From Chloracidobacterium sp. (GTDB lineage Bacteria; Acidobacteriota; Blastocatellia; Pyrinomonadales; Pyrinomonadaceae): 64,000 nt of DNA. The notes beneath the pieces were generated by a model. It was not told where the DNA came from, ran no database searches, and worked only from the letters and a program-made list of their open reading frames with translations. Both the position numbers and the translations under genes were made by a program. The stretch is from positions 1,302,001-1,366,000 of the forward strand of contig JADKKB010000007.1 of the NCBI GenBank assembly GCA_016720705.1. Direction: 5' to 3'. Of this stretch, positions 33,210-44,300 are shown in pieces. Position 1 is the stretch's first letter; every line of letters begins with the position of its first letter.

Positions 33210-34868
33210 TTACTGCGATGGCGTTTTGCCCTGTCCGTAGATCACCTTTCCCGGTCTTGCTCCTGTGTGCTTTCCGTTTTCAATAACGACCTCGCCGTTA
33301 ACAAGAACGTAATTGATTCCCGTCGGTGTTTTATACGGATATTCATACGTCGATTCATCTTGTATTTTGTCGAAATCAAAGATAACAACATCGGCCCACA
33401 GACCTTCTTTGATCAAGCCGCGTGATGGTATACGTAGCCGCGTAGCCGGCCACGAAGTCAATTTTCGAATCGCTTCCGGCAACGAAAGTACTTTCCGTTC
33501 GCGTACGTACTTTGCGATCACTCGTGGAAAATTACCATAGCCGCGCGGATGACCTGCTCCCTCAGTCTTGGGATCGATAAGTTCAGGGGAAGCGGCCGCG
33601 TCGCTGCCAAAACTTATCCAAGGATATTTCATGGCCGTTTCGATATCGCCTTCGCTCATCATGTAGTAAAGTGCGGAAACGCGTCCGCCGCTGCCTTGTT
33701 CGACCAGATCGAACGCAGCGTCCGCCGGATCCTTGTTCCATTCCTTTGCGATCTGGACTAAATTTTTATTTTCGAATCGCTTGTTATCCTTGTTCGCCGC
33801 ATTGACCAGCACGACGTGTTCCCAACCGCCGGCGGCTTCGACAATATTCCACCAACCGGGCGAGCCGGTCTTGATCTCATTTTTTAGGCGAGCACGGATC
33901 GCAGGATCCTTCAGGCGTTCCAGCAGTTTTTGTCGGCCGCCATCAAACGCCCACGACGGGATCACGGAATCAAGCCCCGTTCCGCCCGCCGTATAGACAT
34001 ACATATTCGCTGCGACATCAACTCCGCGTCCGCGTGCCGCCTCGATCTTTGCACCCGCTTCGACGATCAGCTTGCCCCACCCGGGCTGGAAGGCCGCTTT
34101 GAGATGATAGATCTCGACGGGTATGCCGCTCTTTTCACCTATCTCTATAGCTTCTTCGACCGATTGAACGAGTTCCTCACCTTCACCTCGAATATGGGTT
34201 GCGTAAACACCGCCATAACGGCTGGCGACCTTTGCCAGTTCAATAAGCTGTCCCGTCTTTGAATAACTTGCCGGAGGGTATATTAGAGCTGTCGAGATCC
34301 CGAGAGCACCACCTTTCATCGCCGTCTCGACGATCGCTTTCATTCGATCGAGTTCTTCCGGAGTCGGGTCGCGGGCATCCTGACCAAGTACAGCAACGCG
34401 GGCCTGCGTCGCTCCATAGTAAGTCCCCAGATTCATACTGATGCCGTTTTTTTCGAGGCCGGCAAAATATTCAGCGATCTTTTCGGCGGGCACCGGAGTT
34501 CCACCCTCGCCGCTGATGCCGGTCGTCACGCCCATTAGCAACTTGCTTTCGGCGAGCGGACTCTTGATCAAGACTCCGCCGGAGGCATCGAGCATATCGA
34601 TCCAGCCCGGCGAAACGTATCGCCCTGTCGCGTCGATCTCACGTTTGCCTTTGCCATCTACTTTGCCGATACGAACAAACTTCCCGTCCTTGATCGCAAC
34701 ATCCGCCGCGATCCACGGATTGCCCGCACCGTCCAATACGCGACCATTTCGTATGACGATGTCATAGATCGGTACCCCTGTTTGTGCCGCGACCTGCGCT
34801 ATCGAAGTTCCGAGCAGAAGCGCGAGAATAAATAGCCCGGAAAAAATACGTCTAATACTGCCTATCAT
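33210..34868 (-). CDS. D-aminoacylase-like amidohydrolase with altered metal site, secreted
   Basis: This 552-residue protein has a signal peptide ending at AAQ and an amidohydrolase frame (YDIVIRNGRVLDGAG to GVPRFP-like end). D-aminoacylases use HxH after PGFID; here VSPGWIDMLDASGG (88-98) lacks both. The NCG-type cysteine segment reads SGEGG (119-123). The other ligands are kept: H225 in YATHIRGEG, H255 in EIYHLKAA, and the Asp in ISFGSDAAA. It may be a distinct subgroup that binds fewer metals. It overlaps the serine hydrolase start by four bases. Confidence 0.83.
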   Translation of the reverse strand: MIGSIRRIFSGLFILALLLGTSIAQVAAQTGVPIYDIVIRNGRVLDGAGNPWIAADVAIKDGKFVRIGKVDGKGKREIDATGRYVSPGWIDMLDASGGVLIKSPLAESKLLMGVTTGISGEGGTPVPAEKIAEYFAGLEKNGISMNLGTYYGATQARVAVLGQDARDPTPEELDRMKAIVETAMKGGALGISTALIYPPASYSKTGQLIELAKVASRYGGVYATHIRGEGEELVQSVEEAIEIGEKSGIPVEIYHLKAAFQPGWGKLIVEAGAKIEAARGRGVDVAANMYVYTAGGTGLDSVIPSWAFDGGRQKLLERLKDPAIRARLKNEIKTGSPGWWNIVEAAGGWEHVVLVNAANKDNKRFENKNLVQIAKEWNKDPADAAFDLVEQGSGGRVSALYYMMSEGDIETAMKYPWISFGSDAAASPELIDPKTEGAGHPRGYGNFPRVIAKYVRERKVLSLPEAIRKLTSWPATRLRIPSRGLIKEGLWADVVIFDFDKIQDESTYEYPYKTPTGINYVLVNGEVVIENGKHTGARPGKVIYGQGKTPSQ

Positions 34869-36094
34869 TTATTTTTCTCCAAATCTTTAGGTACGGCGGC
34901 TATCGTCGTGGTCGAGTATTTCTTCATCAGATCCATAGCCCGGTCGGCCAACTTAAAAAGATGCTGATGCGCTTGGTGGCCATTTGTTAGGATCGCGAAA
35001 CCAAATTTGCGATCACGGTTACCAAGCAAAAATGACGTGTATCCGGAAAGGCTGCCGCTGTGGGCAAAATATCTGTCGCCGTCTCTCACCTGCGTCCACC
35101 AGGTCAAACCGAAACCGGCGGTTTCATTTCCCCAAATGCCCTCGATCCCGCCTTTGAATTGATCAAATTGCCGCGTCACCATCTGGTTAAACGTTGCTTC
35201 ACTTAAGATTCTTTTTCCCTTGAATTCCCCACCATTTAGATTTGTTATCAGCCAATTGGATTGATCCAGGATAGTGCCGTAAGTAATGCCTGCCGGATAA
35301 ACTGCGGCCCTGATGCGAGTCGCAGGCGTTTGTCGGCCGGTTGCCTTGTCGATGACATAAGGCACCGCGATCCGCTCGTCCATACTCGGGGTCGGGTCAA
35401 ATCCCGTACTCGTCATCTCAAGCGGCGTCCAGACGTGTTCCTGCATATATTGCCGGTATGGTACGCCCGACAATTTTTCAACCAAATATCCAACCAGCGT
35501 GAAGGCCGCGTTCGAATATTCGACCTTCGTCATCGGCGGGAAAGCTACCTTTAGTGATTTACGAACGAAGTCGTCCAGTTTTATCACATCGTTGTTGCTC
35601 CAGAGCGGAACCGCTCCGAAATCGCCTTCTAATCCAGATGTGTGAGTTAACAGATGCCGAAAGGTCACAGGGTTTTTCGGGTCGTCGCCCTGGATATCAA
35701 AATCCAAATATTTGCGAACCGGATCATCCAGCTTGAATTTACCCTGATCCATTAGCTGCAACAGCGCATACGTGGACATTGCCTTAAACGTAGAACCGAT
35801 CAGATAGACGGTGTTTGGAGTCGCAGGCGTTCGGGCCCAGAGATTTGATTCGCCGTAGCCAGCGGTCCAAATCACTTTGTCGCCCGAGATCAATGCAATT
35901 GATGCCGATGGAATATTCCCCTCGATCATCGCCTGACGAATTGCGGGTTCGAGATCCGCCACAACCTTCTTTATATCGACGGTTTGGCCAAACGCCGGGA
36001 TGCAGAGAGTACAGAGGACAAACGCCGCGGCGGCGACACAAAAGCTAAACCTTAAACGTAAGGTTCTATTCGGTTTGGTATATGTATTCTTCAT
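34865..36094 (-). CDS. Secreted serine hydrolase (beta-lactamase/PBP fold)
   Basis: This 409-residue protein has a signal peptide (FVLCTLCIPAFGQ) and all three motifs: IGSTFKAMSTYALL (SxxK), KVEYSNAAFTLVGYL (YxN) and FAHSGSLSGY (HxG, here HSG). It lacks the long C-terminal tail of its paralogues. It may cut D-amino-acid peptides or esters. It is three bases from the CocE stop and overlaps the aminoacylase by four bases, so translation is coupled. Start ATG at 36094. Confidence 0.88.
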   Translation of the reverse strand: MKNTYTKPNRTLRLRFSFCVAAAAFVLCTLCIPAFGQTVDIKKVVADLEPAIRQAMIEGNIPSASIALISGDKVIWTAGYGESNLWARTPATPNTVYLIGSTFKAMSTYALLQLMDQGKFKLDDPVRKYLDFDIQGDDPKNPVTFRHLLTHTSGLEGDFGAVPLWSNNDVIKLDDFVRKSLKVAFPPMTKVEYSNAAFTLVGYLVEKLSGVPYRQYMQEHVWTPLEMTSTGFDPTPSMDERIAVPYVIDKATGRQTPATRIRAAVYPAGITYGTILDQSNWLITNLNGGEFKGKRILSEATFNQMVTRQFDQFKGGIEGIWGNETAGFGLTWWTQVRDGDRYFAHSGSLSGYTSFLLGNRDRKFGFAILTNGHQAHQHLFKLADRAMDLMKKYSTTTIAAVPKDLEKNK

Positions 36095-36097
36095 GAG

Positions 36098-37969
36098 CTA
36101 TTTGGAAATAACGGGCAAAGCTATATAAGACGCATTTTTGCCCGAGCGATAGATTCGTTGGGTTGCCTTTTGAAAATCAGATTCCGTCGCCTTAAAAATG
36201 TTCGGCACGAATTTCTGCGGATTACGGTCGATGACCGGAAACCAAGTGCTCTGGATCTGCACCATAATGCGGTGGCCCTTCTTAAACGTGTGATCGTTTG
36301 CCGGATACGTGATCTGATATTTTTGAACGGAGTTTGCCGGAATCGGATTAGATTTTTCCCAGCCTTTATAATATCGACCGCGAAAGACATCGCCGGCGAT
36401 CATTAATTGAAAGCCGCTCATACTAGGCTCGGACTCAAATTTATCCGGATAAACATCGATGAATTTCACGATCCAATCACTGTCGGTTCCGCTCGTCGAG
36501 GCAAAGATATTTGCGACTATCTTTCCCGAAACGGTCACGTCCTCGGTCAGAGGCTCTGACTTAAAGGTAAGAACATCGGGCCGATATTCGGCAAAGCGTT
36601 GATCCTGAACCTGCCAGATCCGCCACTCGGCTCCCATACCGACTTCCATCGGACGCGGGCGATATGGTACCGGATTTGCCGGATCTGAAACATATTCATC
36701 AAATACGGCGCGTGCCGCTTTCGGCGAGTCAAACGAGAGTTTTTTGTCTGCCTGCAAATAGAGGTTTTTGACGCTGGCTTCTTTCGGTGCCCAAGTATCG
36801 TGCCTGATCCATTCGTTATCACCGGTTCGGAATGTCAGAGCTTCCGGCAGCTTCGGATCAGGCTTGTCCTTTAAGTAATGTGCGAGGAATGGAGCCCGGA
36901 CATTCTTGCGGAAATAATCCGCCGTTGCGCTTCCGAATTTGATGCGATCCAATTTATCGCCGTCGCCACGCGAGAATCCGCCGTGATTCCACGGACCGAC
37001 CACTAGAAAATTCTGATTATTGGTATCGTGTTTTTCGAGCAGTTCGTAGATCTTTATCGGCCCATAAAAATCCTCCTGATCCCACCACCCGGCGACATTC
37101 AGCGTCGGAACCGTCACTTTATTTAGCCACGGAGCAAACGCCTGCCGTTTCCAAAACGCATCGTAATCCGGGTGCTCCTCAAAATCGTTCCACGTCGGAT
37201 ATTTATCCTTCAAGTATTTTGGATCGACATTGGAGAGTGGGCCTAGATCAAGAAACCACTCGTATTCGTCGCGTTTGTCGATCACCTGTGACGGGCTTAC
37301 CACTTCTTTCGAAGTTTCCATCATATACGTGTATGCAAACCCGTAACTCAAACGAAAAGCTCCGTTATGATGAAAATCGTCGCCCAGCCACATATCAGCC
37401 GGCGAAGCCTGAGGCACGATCGCCTTTAGCGCCGGATGCGGATCGAGCATTCCCATCACTGTCAGCCATCCACCATAACTCGTGCCCGACAAACCAACGC
37501 GGCCATTATTATTCTTGGTGTTTTTTAGTAGCCATTCGATCGAGTCATACGTGTCGGTGCTCTCGTCGATCGCCTGTTTATCTTTTGGATCGCGCGGTTG
37601 GCGAAGCATCACGAATTGGCCTTCGGACTTGAACCTGCCGCGAATATCCTGTTGAACGACTATGTAACCATCTTTTGACAGTTCAGGAAGAGCAGCATTG
37701 AGTTGCTCCGAAGTGAGATCGCCGACGCCATAGGGCGTCCTCAGCAACAGTATCGGCAATTTCTCGCTCGTAATGTCTGGGGTAAAGATCTTTGTGTAAA
37801 GTCGAACGCCATCGCGCATTGCGACCATCGCATCGGTTTTTGAATAAACGGGCGCCGCACGTTTTGCGTAAACCGGCGACAATGCCGCGAACAGGATGCT
37901 GAGAGCGAATGTCGCGAGGACCAATGCCCGAATTTTCGATACTGAACTTCGTCCTTGTTGAATTCTCAC
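36098..37969 (-). CDS. CocE/NonD hydrolase (S15 X-Pro dipeptidyl-peptidase-like), secreted
   Basis: This 623-residue protein has a signal peptide (LVLATFALSILFAALSPVYA), an alpha/beta-hydrolase domain with the nucleophile in VGLSGTSYGGWLT, a lid, and a C-terminal jelly-roll domain. The pattern MRDGVRLYTKIFTP with QDIRGRFKSEGQF is shared by cocaine esterase and X-Pro dipeptidyl peptidases. It may release acyl groups or X-Pro dipeptides. The start is GTG at 37969, chosen because AAGGAG lies about eight bases upstream. It sits 12 bases after the tricorn-like gene. Confidence 0.87.
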   Translation of the reverse strand: MRIQQGRSSVSKIRALVLATFALSILFAALSPVYAKRAAPVYSKTDAMVAMRDGVRLYTKIFTPDITSEKLPILLLRTPYGVGDLTSEQLNAALPELSKDGYIVVQQDIRGRFKSEGQFVMLRQPRDPKDKQAIDESTDTYDSIEWLLKNTKNNNGRVGLSGTSYGGWLTVMGMLDPHPALKAIVPQASPADMWLGDDFHHNGAFRLSYGFAYTYMMETSKEVVSPSQVIDKRDEYEWFLDLGPLSNVDPKYLKDKYPTWNDFEEHPDYDAFWKRQAFAPWLNKVTVPTLNVAGWWDQEDFYGPIKIYELLEKHDTNNQNFLVVGPWNHGGFSRGDGDKLDRIKFGSATADYFRKNVRAPFLAHYLKDKPDPKLPEALTFRTGDNEWIRHDTWAPKEASVKNLYLQADKKLSFDSPKAARAVFDEYVSDPANPVPYRPRPMEVGMGAEWRIWQVQDQRFAEYRPDVLTFKSEPLTEDVTVSGKIVANIFASTSGTDSDWIVKFIDVYPDKFESEPSMSGFQLMIAGDVFRGRYYKGWEKSNPIPANSVQKYQITYPANDHTFKKGHRIMVQIQSTWFPVIDRNPQKFVPNIFKATESDFQKATQRIYRSGKNASYIALPVISK

Positions 37970-37981
37970 GGTCAGTTCTCC

Positions 37982-40900
37982 TTAAGGTTTCGATACGCGA
38001 TCGATCGGCGCCGGTCGCGGCGTACGCTTGAGAGGTTCTGTCTGCAATAGCTTCATTGCTTCGGCGACTGCCCGCTCCAGCTGCGCGTCTTTGCCATTTT
38101 CGATCGGTGTATTCTCGACATTGATATCAGCTGATACTCCGATATTTTCAACATCCCATTTACCCTCAAGGTTATAGAACGCGAGGCTTGGCGCCGTTAT
38201 CCCGCCGCCGTCGATCGTTGGCGGCACGCCCAGTGTTCCGACGAGGCCGCCCCACGTCCGTGTTCCCACGAGCGGACCGAGTTTGCGCAGCTTGAAGTAA
38301 AATGGCAACGCGTCGCCGCCGGAGCCGGCTGATTCGTTGATCACCATAACTTTCGGGCCGTAAACACCTGCGATCGGTGAGAAAAATGTATTGCCATCGC
38401 GAACAGCAAATGAACCCATCGGCTTGCGGTCGAGTTCATTGACGATGAAATCCGCGACCATGCCGCCCTGATTGTATCGTTCGTCAACAACCGTTCCTTC
38501 CTTGTTCTGCTGAGCGTAAAAGTAGCGGACGAACGATGTATATCCCGGCCCGCCAGTGTTTGGCAGCCAAACGTAGGCAAGACGGCCACCCGAAAGTTTG
38601 TCCACCAGGCGGCGATTGTCTTCGACCCAACCGCGTGTCCTGATTCCATTTTCGCTCGCTATCGGAACAACCGTAACGAGCCTTGAACCTTCCGGTGTTG
38701 GCTGGTCATTTAACCTGAGTACGATCTGCCGATTTGCCATGCCCTCAAAAAAGCTATAGAAATTAGCGCTCGTGTCGATCGGTTTGCCGTTTACCGCGAG
38801 AACATAATCGCCCTCTCTCGCGTCGATTCCAGGAGCGCTCAGCGGAGCCCGTAGTTCGGGATTCCAGTTCTCACCGGTGTAGATCCGGCTCAGGCGATAC
38901 TTCCCATTCTCGACCTTGATGTCCGCACCAAGCAGACCGACGGAAACGGGATTGTCGGACGGGACATCGCCCGAACCGGAAAGATACGAGTGTCCGACCG
39001 TCAATTCGCCGCCCGTTTGGGCGATCAAATAGCCAAGATCGCTGCGATGCTGGACAGACGCTAGCAACGGAAGATATTTCTTGTAAACGGCGTTCCAATC
39101 GGCGCCTTGCATTTTCTCGTCGTAGAAATATTCACGCTGTATCCGCCAGGTCTCTCGGAAGATGTTCGCCCACTCGGCTCGCGGATCAACCTTCATTTCA
39201 AGTTGTGCGGTATTGAGAGCTCCTTCGCCGGGTTTGGCAGGTGCCGTCGTGCCGACAACGCCGAATCGTCCGCCGCGAGCCGCATAGATGAGCTTTTTGC
39301 CATCTGCCGATACCGAATATTGGCTGATCCCGTCCATAAACGGCATCGCGGCACCGGCCGCGACCGTATATTTGTGCAATCGGAAAGCGCCGATCTCGGG
39401 AACCAATTCCGTGTAGAAAAATGTGCCTACCGGTCCCGCGTTAAGACTGCTGAGGTTAGCGGCCCGAACGCTTAGCGGCAGGATTCGGTTGTTGATGCCG
39501 GCAAAGTCGATTCGCACCGCAGTGGCACCGGCGGCCGGTTTGCCCTTGGGAGCATCGGATGGCGACGCCGGCTTCGGTTCGTCGCCCGTTTCGGGGATCA
39601 ACGGTGAAGGCTCATCCGATGGCAGCACGACAAGATATGCCGATCTATCCGTCGGATGATCGATCGAGCTCATATCTAGCCAGCTCGTTTTCGGGCCGAA
39701 ATTGGTGCTCGCCAGGAAATATAGATACTTACCGCCGGCGTCGAACGCGGGGGAGATCGCATCGGCCAGCCCATCGGTTATTTGCCGCGTCTTTTTCTCG
39801 TCAACTGAATAGACAAAGATCGCACTCAGACGGCTGTTCAGATTTCTTGAATATGTTATCCATTTAGAGTCCGGCGACCACGACGCGTTAAAAGTTGCGC
39901 TCGGAACCGGATCGTTGTCCGTATCGATCTTGGCAAAAGTGCCGGTCTTTACATCCATCGTCCAGAGGTTGCTGTGATTGTCCTCGACCACGAGTTGCTC
40001 GCCGTTTGGCGACCAGATCGGATTTTGGAAGTAGGCAGTCGTCGGCAACGCAATGACGCGCGGTGCGTTCAATCCTGATGCATCGCCGATCATCAGCTGG
40101 TATTCGCCCGTCGGGTCGGAAAACCACGCTAATTGGTTTCCATCCGGCGACCACGCCGGATCGCGATCGTGTGCGCCCGAACTATTTGTAAGATTGCGGT
40201 AATCGCCTTTACCGGTCGGCACGGTGAAGATATCACCGCGAGCTTCAAACGCTACCCGAACACCGCTCGGGGAAAGCGCGGAGCTACGGATCATATCGCC
40301 AACTTTCTTAAATTGCGTTTGTGCCCACGGAAAATCGCCGGTTACTTCGATATTTAGTTGCTGAGACTTTCCTGTTTTTGCATCAACGAGATGGATATAA
40401 CCCGCCTGCTCATACACGACAGCGTCCGATCCGGCAGATGCCGTCATAACGTCAAAGTCGTTATGGTTGCTAACCTGTTTTACTTGCTTGCTGCCGGTGT
40501 CGTAACTAAAGAGATTGGCTGTAAAATTACGGTCGGACACGAAATATATGGTATTGCCGATCCACATTGGCGAGCTGTCGTTGCTGTTTGTCCACGGCAG
40601 CTTTGAGATCGAATTATCAGCTAGATTGATCACCGATATCGGATGTGTACGACCGCCGCGGTAATGGCGCCAGAAACTTGTCTCCTGCCACGGCGGGAAC
40701 ATCGTGGTCGAAAATTCCTCATACGCCAATCGCTGTCCGTCGCCTGAATAGGCGCCTGTAAATGCTCTGGACAATTGTAGTGGTTCCGGCATTCCGCCGT
40801 TCACGCTAATGGTCCATAGCCGCCAGTGTGACTCAAGCGGAGCATTGCCTCGCACCGACGAAAACAAGATCCTCTGACCATCCGGCATCCACCCACGCAC

Positions 40901-41233
40901 ATGATCTTCGGAGGGGCTATACGTCATACGCTTCGGGTCACCGCCGGATGTTGCCACAACGTATACGTCCGTATTTCCGCCGACTGTGGCCGTAAACGCG
41001 ATCTTCGAGCCGTCAGGTGAAAAATACGGTTCGGTCTCAACACCGGGAGTTGCCGTCAATCGAAGAGCCTTACCGCCGCTTCGCGAGACGGTCCATATGT
41101 CCCCCGCGTATGCAAATGCGACGAGGTCGCGGCTCACTGCCGGGTGCCGCAGCATTCGCGTTCCTTGGGCCATGGCAATTGAGAAAAAAGCCACACTCAT
41201 GAGAAAAGCGAGGACTAGATGTCGAACTGTCAT
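37982..41233 (-). CDS. Tricorn-like protease (S41 family), exported
   Basis: This 1083-residue protein has a signal peptide, two beta-propellers of TolB-like repeats (LTATPGVETEPYFSPDGSKI, DRDPAWSPDGNQLAWFS and others), then a tricorn core: a helical region, a PDZ domain (YVLAVNGKPIDTSANF), and an S41 catalytic domain with LTVGHSYLSG (histidine) and INESAGSGGDALPFYF (nucleophile serine). Tricorn trims oligopeptides to short peptides. Start ATG at 41233. Upstream, the TonB receptor ends 112 bases away. It is the likely entry point of the peptide-degrading array. Confidence 0.92.
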   Translation of the reverse strand: MTVRHLVLAFLMSVAFFSIAMAQGTRMLRHPAVSRDLVAFAYAGDIWTVSRSGGKALRLTATPGVETEPYFSPDGSKIAFTATVGGNTDVYVVATSGGDPKRMTYSPSEDHVRGWMPDGQRILFSSVRGNAPLESHWRLWTISVNGGMPEPLQLSRAFTGAYSGDGQRLAYEEFSTTMFPPWQETSFWRHYRGGRTHPISVINLADNSISKLPWTNSNDSSPMWIGNTIYFVSDRNFTANLFSYDTGSKQVKQVSNHNDFDVMTASAGSDAVVYEQAGYIHLVDAKTGKSQQLNIEVTGDFPWAQTQFKKVGDMIRSSALSPSGVRVAFEARGDIFTVPTGKGDYRNLTNSSGAHDRDPAWSPDGNQLAWFSDPTGEYQLMIGDASGLNAPRVIALPTTAYFQNPIWSPNGEQLVVEDNHSNLWTMDVKTGTFAKIDTDNDPVPSATFNASWSPDSKWITYSRNLNSRLSAIFVYSVDEKKTRQITDGLADAISPAFDAGGKYLYFLASTNFGPKTSWLDMSSIDHPTDRSAYLVVLPSDEPSPLIPETGDEPKPASPSDAPKGKPAAGATAVRIDFAGINNRILPLSVRAANLSSLNAGPVGTFFYTELVPEIGAFRLHKYTVAAGAAMPFMDGISQYSVSADGKKLIYAARGGRFGVVGTTAPAKPGEGALNTAQLEMKVDPRAEWANIFRETWRIQREYFYDEKMQGADWNAVYKKYLPLLASVQHRSDLGYLIAQTGGELTVGHSYLSGSGDVPSDNPVSVGLLGADIKVENGKYRLSRIYTGENWNPELRAPLSAPGIDAREGDYVLAVNGKPIDTSANFYSFFEGMANRQIVLRLNDQPTPEGSRLVTVVPIASENGIRTRGWVEDNRRLVDKLSGGRLAYVWLPNTGGPGYTSFVRYFYAQQNKEGTVVDERYNQGGMVADFIVNELDRKPMGSFAVRDGNTFFSPIAGVYGPKVMVINESAGSGGDALPFYFKLRKLGPLVGTRTWGGLVGTLGVPPTIDGGGITAPSLAFYNLEGKWDVENIGVSADINVENTPIENGKDAQLERAVAEAMKLLQTEPLKRTPRPAPIDRVSKP

Positions 41234-41345
41234 TTGATTTACAACTCCTTGATGCTACGTATCGCGAACAATATCAATGCTCGGGTTGCCGCCGTATTGA
41301 GGCGACAACCCTTCTTGCATTTATCGAAACTCCCAATAACGGATC

Positions 41346-44300
41346 TTAGAACGAGATTCTAAATCCAATTTGACCTTCCCGTCCCGACAATACCTGCGTC
41401 GTCGAACCGAAGGCCTGAGTAGGGATCGTGTCACGGTTCTGGATCGCAGCCGGATTTTGACGGTTCAGGATATTGAAGAATTCGAACAACACCTGTACCT
41501 TGACCCGTTCACCGACATCGAACCGCTTTGAAAAACGCATATCGAAATTGACGTACGGAGCTGCCGAAAACGCATTACGACCGGCCGTAAAATCGATGCT
41601 GTTAAAATTACCGTTGCCGTCCGGGTCTCGGTTCAGATTATCGAATTTGCTAAAATGAAATCCGCTCTGTGCCCTAAATATCCCGCCGATCTGAATTTGC
41701 CACGGTAGCTCTAAAAGCCCGTTGAACTGGAAAATATGATCCAGCGCCAAACTTGACGGGCCTTTGTCCAGATCAGGGCCATTCACAAATGTCCCGGCCT
41801 GGGCAACAAAGTTACCGTTTCTGCTGACGAAGGAACCGTTCGCGTTTGTCTGCTGTACACAACCAGGGTTACCGGATGCGCATGGTTCGACAACAACCGG
41901 AGCGATACCAATGAATTGATCCGTGGACCTTGTCCCAATACCGAGCGAATTGTCAGTCGCTTTAGCGTACGTGTAACTGCCACCAAGGCTAAAGCGATGG
42001 CTCAAACGTTTATCCAGACTCAATACCAGTGCGTCATATTTTCCCTTGAAGAACGGTCCAAACGTAGCAATTTCTCCAAGTGTGTTTGGCGCATCAAAGC
42101 TGCGACCGATGCCCGCGACACGGGATCGGAATGCGAGATTGCTGGTTCTGGTACCGAGGAGGTTACGAATGTCCCGGTGAAAGTAATCCGCCTGAAACAC
42201 GATGTCGTTTGTGATCTGCCGCTGGAAACCAATGCTGAAACCGCGCGTCTGCGGCGTGTTGAATGTGCTATCAACAGTTGTAGGAGTAGATTGCGCGGGA
42301 ATGACCGGATTGTTCAACACACCAAATTCTCCCCATTGAAAGTAGCCATCAGGCTGGCCGATTGCCGCCGCGGCCTGGGTGAGATATTGAGCGGGCGTGA
42401 GGCCGGTAAGAGTTTGCACATTGCTGATGTTTAGTACTGCATTGGCAGGTATGGGTGCATGTCCCACGGCGACGACATTGTTCAATCGATCAACTCCGAC
42501 GATCGGACCTCCAATTAGGGGGCAAGTTGTCCCCAAAGTAATGATCTGGGCATCGGTTAGCTGATTGGAGATGCAGGGGCCTGGAAGGCCTGAAAAGCGG
42601 GCGATACTCGACACCAAACTAGGCGAGCCATAGAAACCGCGGGGAAAATAAAGTGACTGACCACCTCGGCGGTCACTGCCGCCGAACGAAGGGATATTGG
42701 CGACAAGTCCCAACCGGAACTGGTCGAAAAAGACCCCGTAATTCGCCCGAATAACCGTTTTAGGCGTAATCGCCCACGCAACGCCGAGCCGCGGGGCAAA
42801 ATTCTTGTCCGCCGCGAACTCGCTGTCCTTTTCGTAGCGAAGCCCGAGATTCACGGTCAGATTCTTTAGGATCTTCCAGTCGTCCTGAACAAAAACACCA
42901 TTGTAATTGTTATTTAGTCGAATTTTAGCTTTTTCGGGTGTGACAGCCCCTGTATTGGCAAGCAGGATAATGCCGCTGTTAATTGGGCCAAAATTTACAA
43001 AATCATCGATCGTTGCATAAAGCTGCGTAGCGATATTATTCGGATCGAGCCCGTCCACCTTGGTTCTCAAATACTGCCATCCGAACTTAATTTCATGATC
43101 ACCGAAGCGTTTGCCGACATTGGCTCCAACCGATGTGTATTTCTGATCCAGAAACGATCGCGTCGAGAGACTGCCGAAAACCACGGATGGTAGAGTCGAG
43201 AAAAAACCGCACGTCGGGGGACAAGTTTGCTGTGCGGGAAACGGCTGCAATGATGTGGTTCCGGTGAACTGCGGAAATGCCGGTTGATCGTCCGACGGCT
43301 CACCGCGGTACGAACCTCGCAACGTAACTACCCACGGATTGCCCTGATCCCCAAGTATCATAGTGTCCCCAAATCCGAGGAGCAGATGTCGAGCGCTTGT
43401 CGACCTTCTCGTTGACGGTAAACCTGCACCCGCTGCACGATCGTAGCCATTGGTATAATTTACTTGTTGATTCAACTGATGCCGCCCGAAGTTTTCGTTA
43501 AGCTTAAAAAAGTTTCTGGTCTCACGGCCAATAGCCGGGCCATCCAATGGATCCTCCTGAGTTTGGAGCAACGACAGCAGATTGGGCGGCAGAGCAGGAT
43601 AGTTGAAATCAATTCCTCGATCTTCCTGGATACGTTCGGACGAGCCAAAGAAAAACATCTTGTCTTTCCAGATAGGGCCGCCGAGAGCGAGACTGTAATC
43701 GTAACGTCGCAGTGCGGGTTTAATACTTGTGGAACTTAACGAGTTTGACGAATCGAAGCTGTCGTTTCGGTGAAAAAATGACCCTACACCGTGGAATTGG
43801 TTACCGCCACTTTTGGTGATAACGTTCACGATCGCTCCGGATGCCTGTCCAAATTCCGCCTTGTAGGCCGATGTAAGCACCTGAAATTCTGCGATCGTCT
43901 CCTGATTGAACTGAGCCGCCGCTCCACCGTTAACGGTGTCTTTATTAGGCTGTCCGTCAATTAGAAAGTTGTTATTTCCACTTCGTTCGCCTAGAACCGG
44001 ACTGGCATTGTCGCCGCTCGACTGCCGGTTGATTGCCACGCCGGGAACAAGCTGAAGCAGATCAAGATATTCGCGACCATTTACGGGCAAATCTTGTATC
44101 TGCCTCGGAGTTACCGTAGAACCGGTGGATGACGCCGTAGGTTCCAGCAATGGTAGTTCGCTGGTCACCGTAACTTCGACGCCAGTTGCCCCAACGTCCA
44201 GTTTGGCATTTAAGACACCCGTGCGATTTACCGTCAGTTCGACGTTAAACGTGGCGGTGCCAAACCCTGGTTGTGAAACAGTCACCTTATAAGTACCGGC

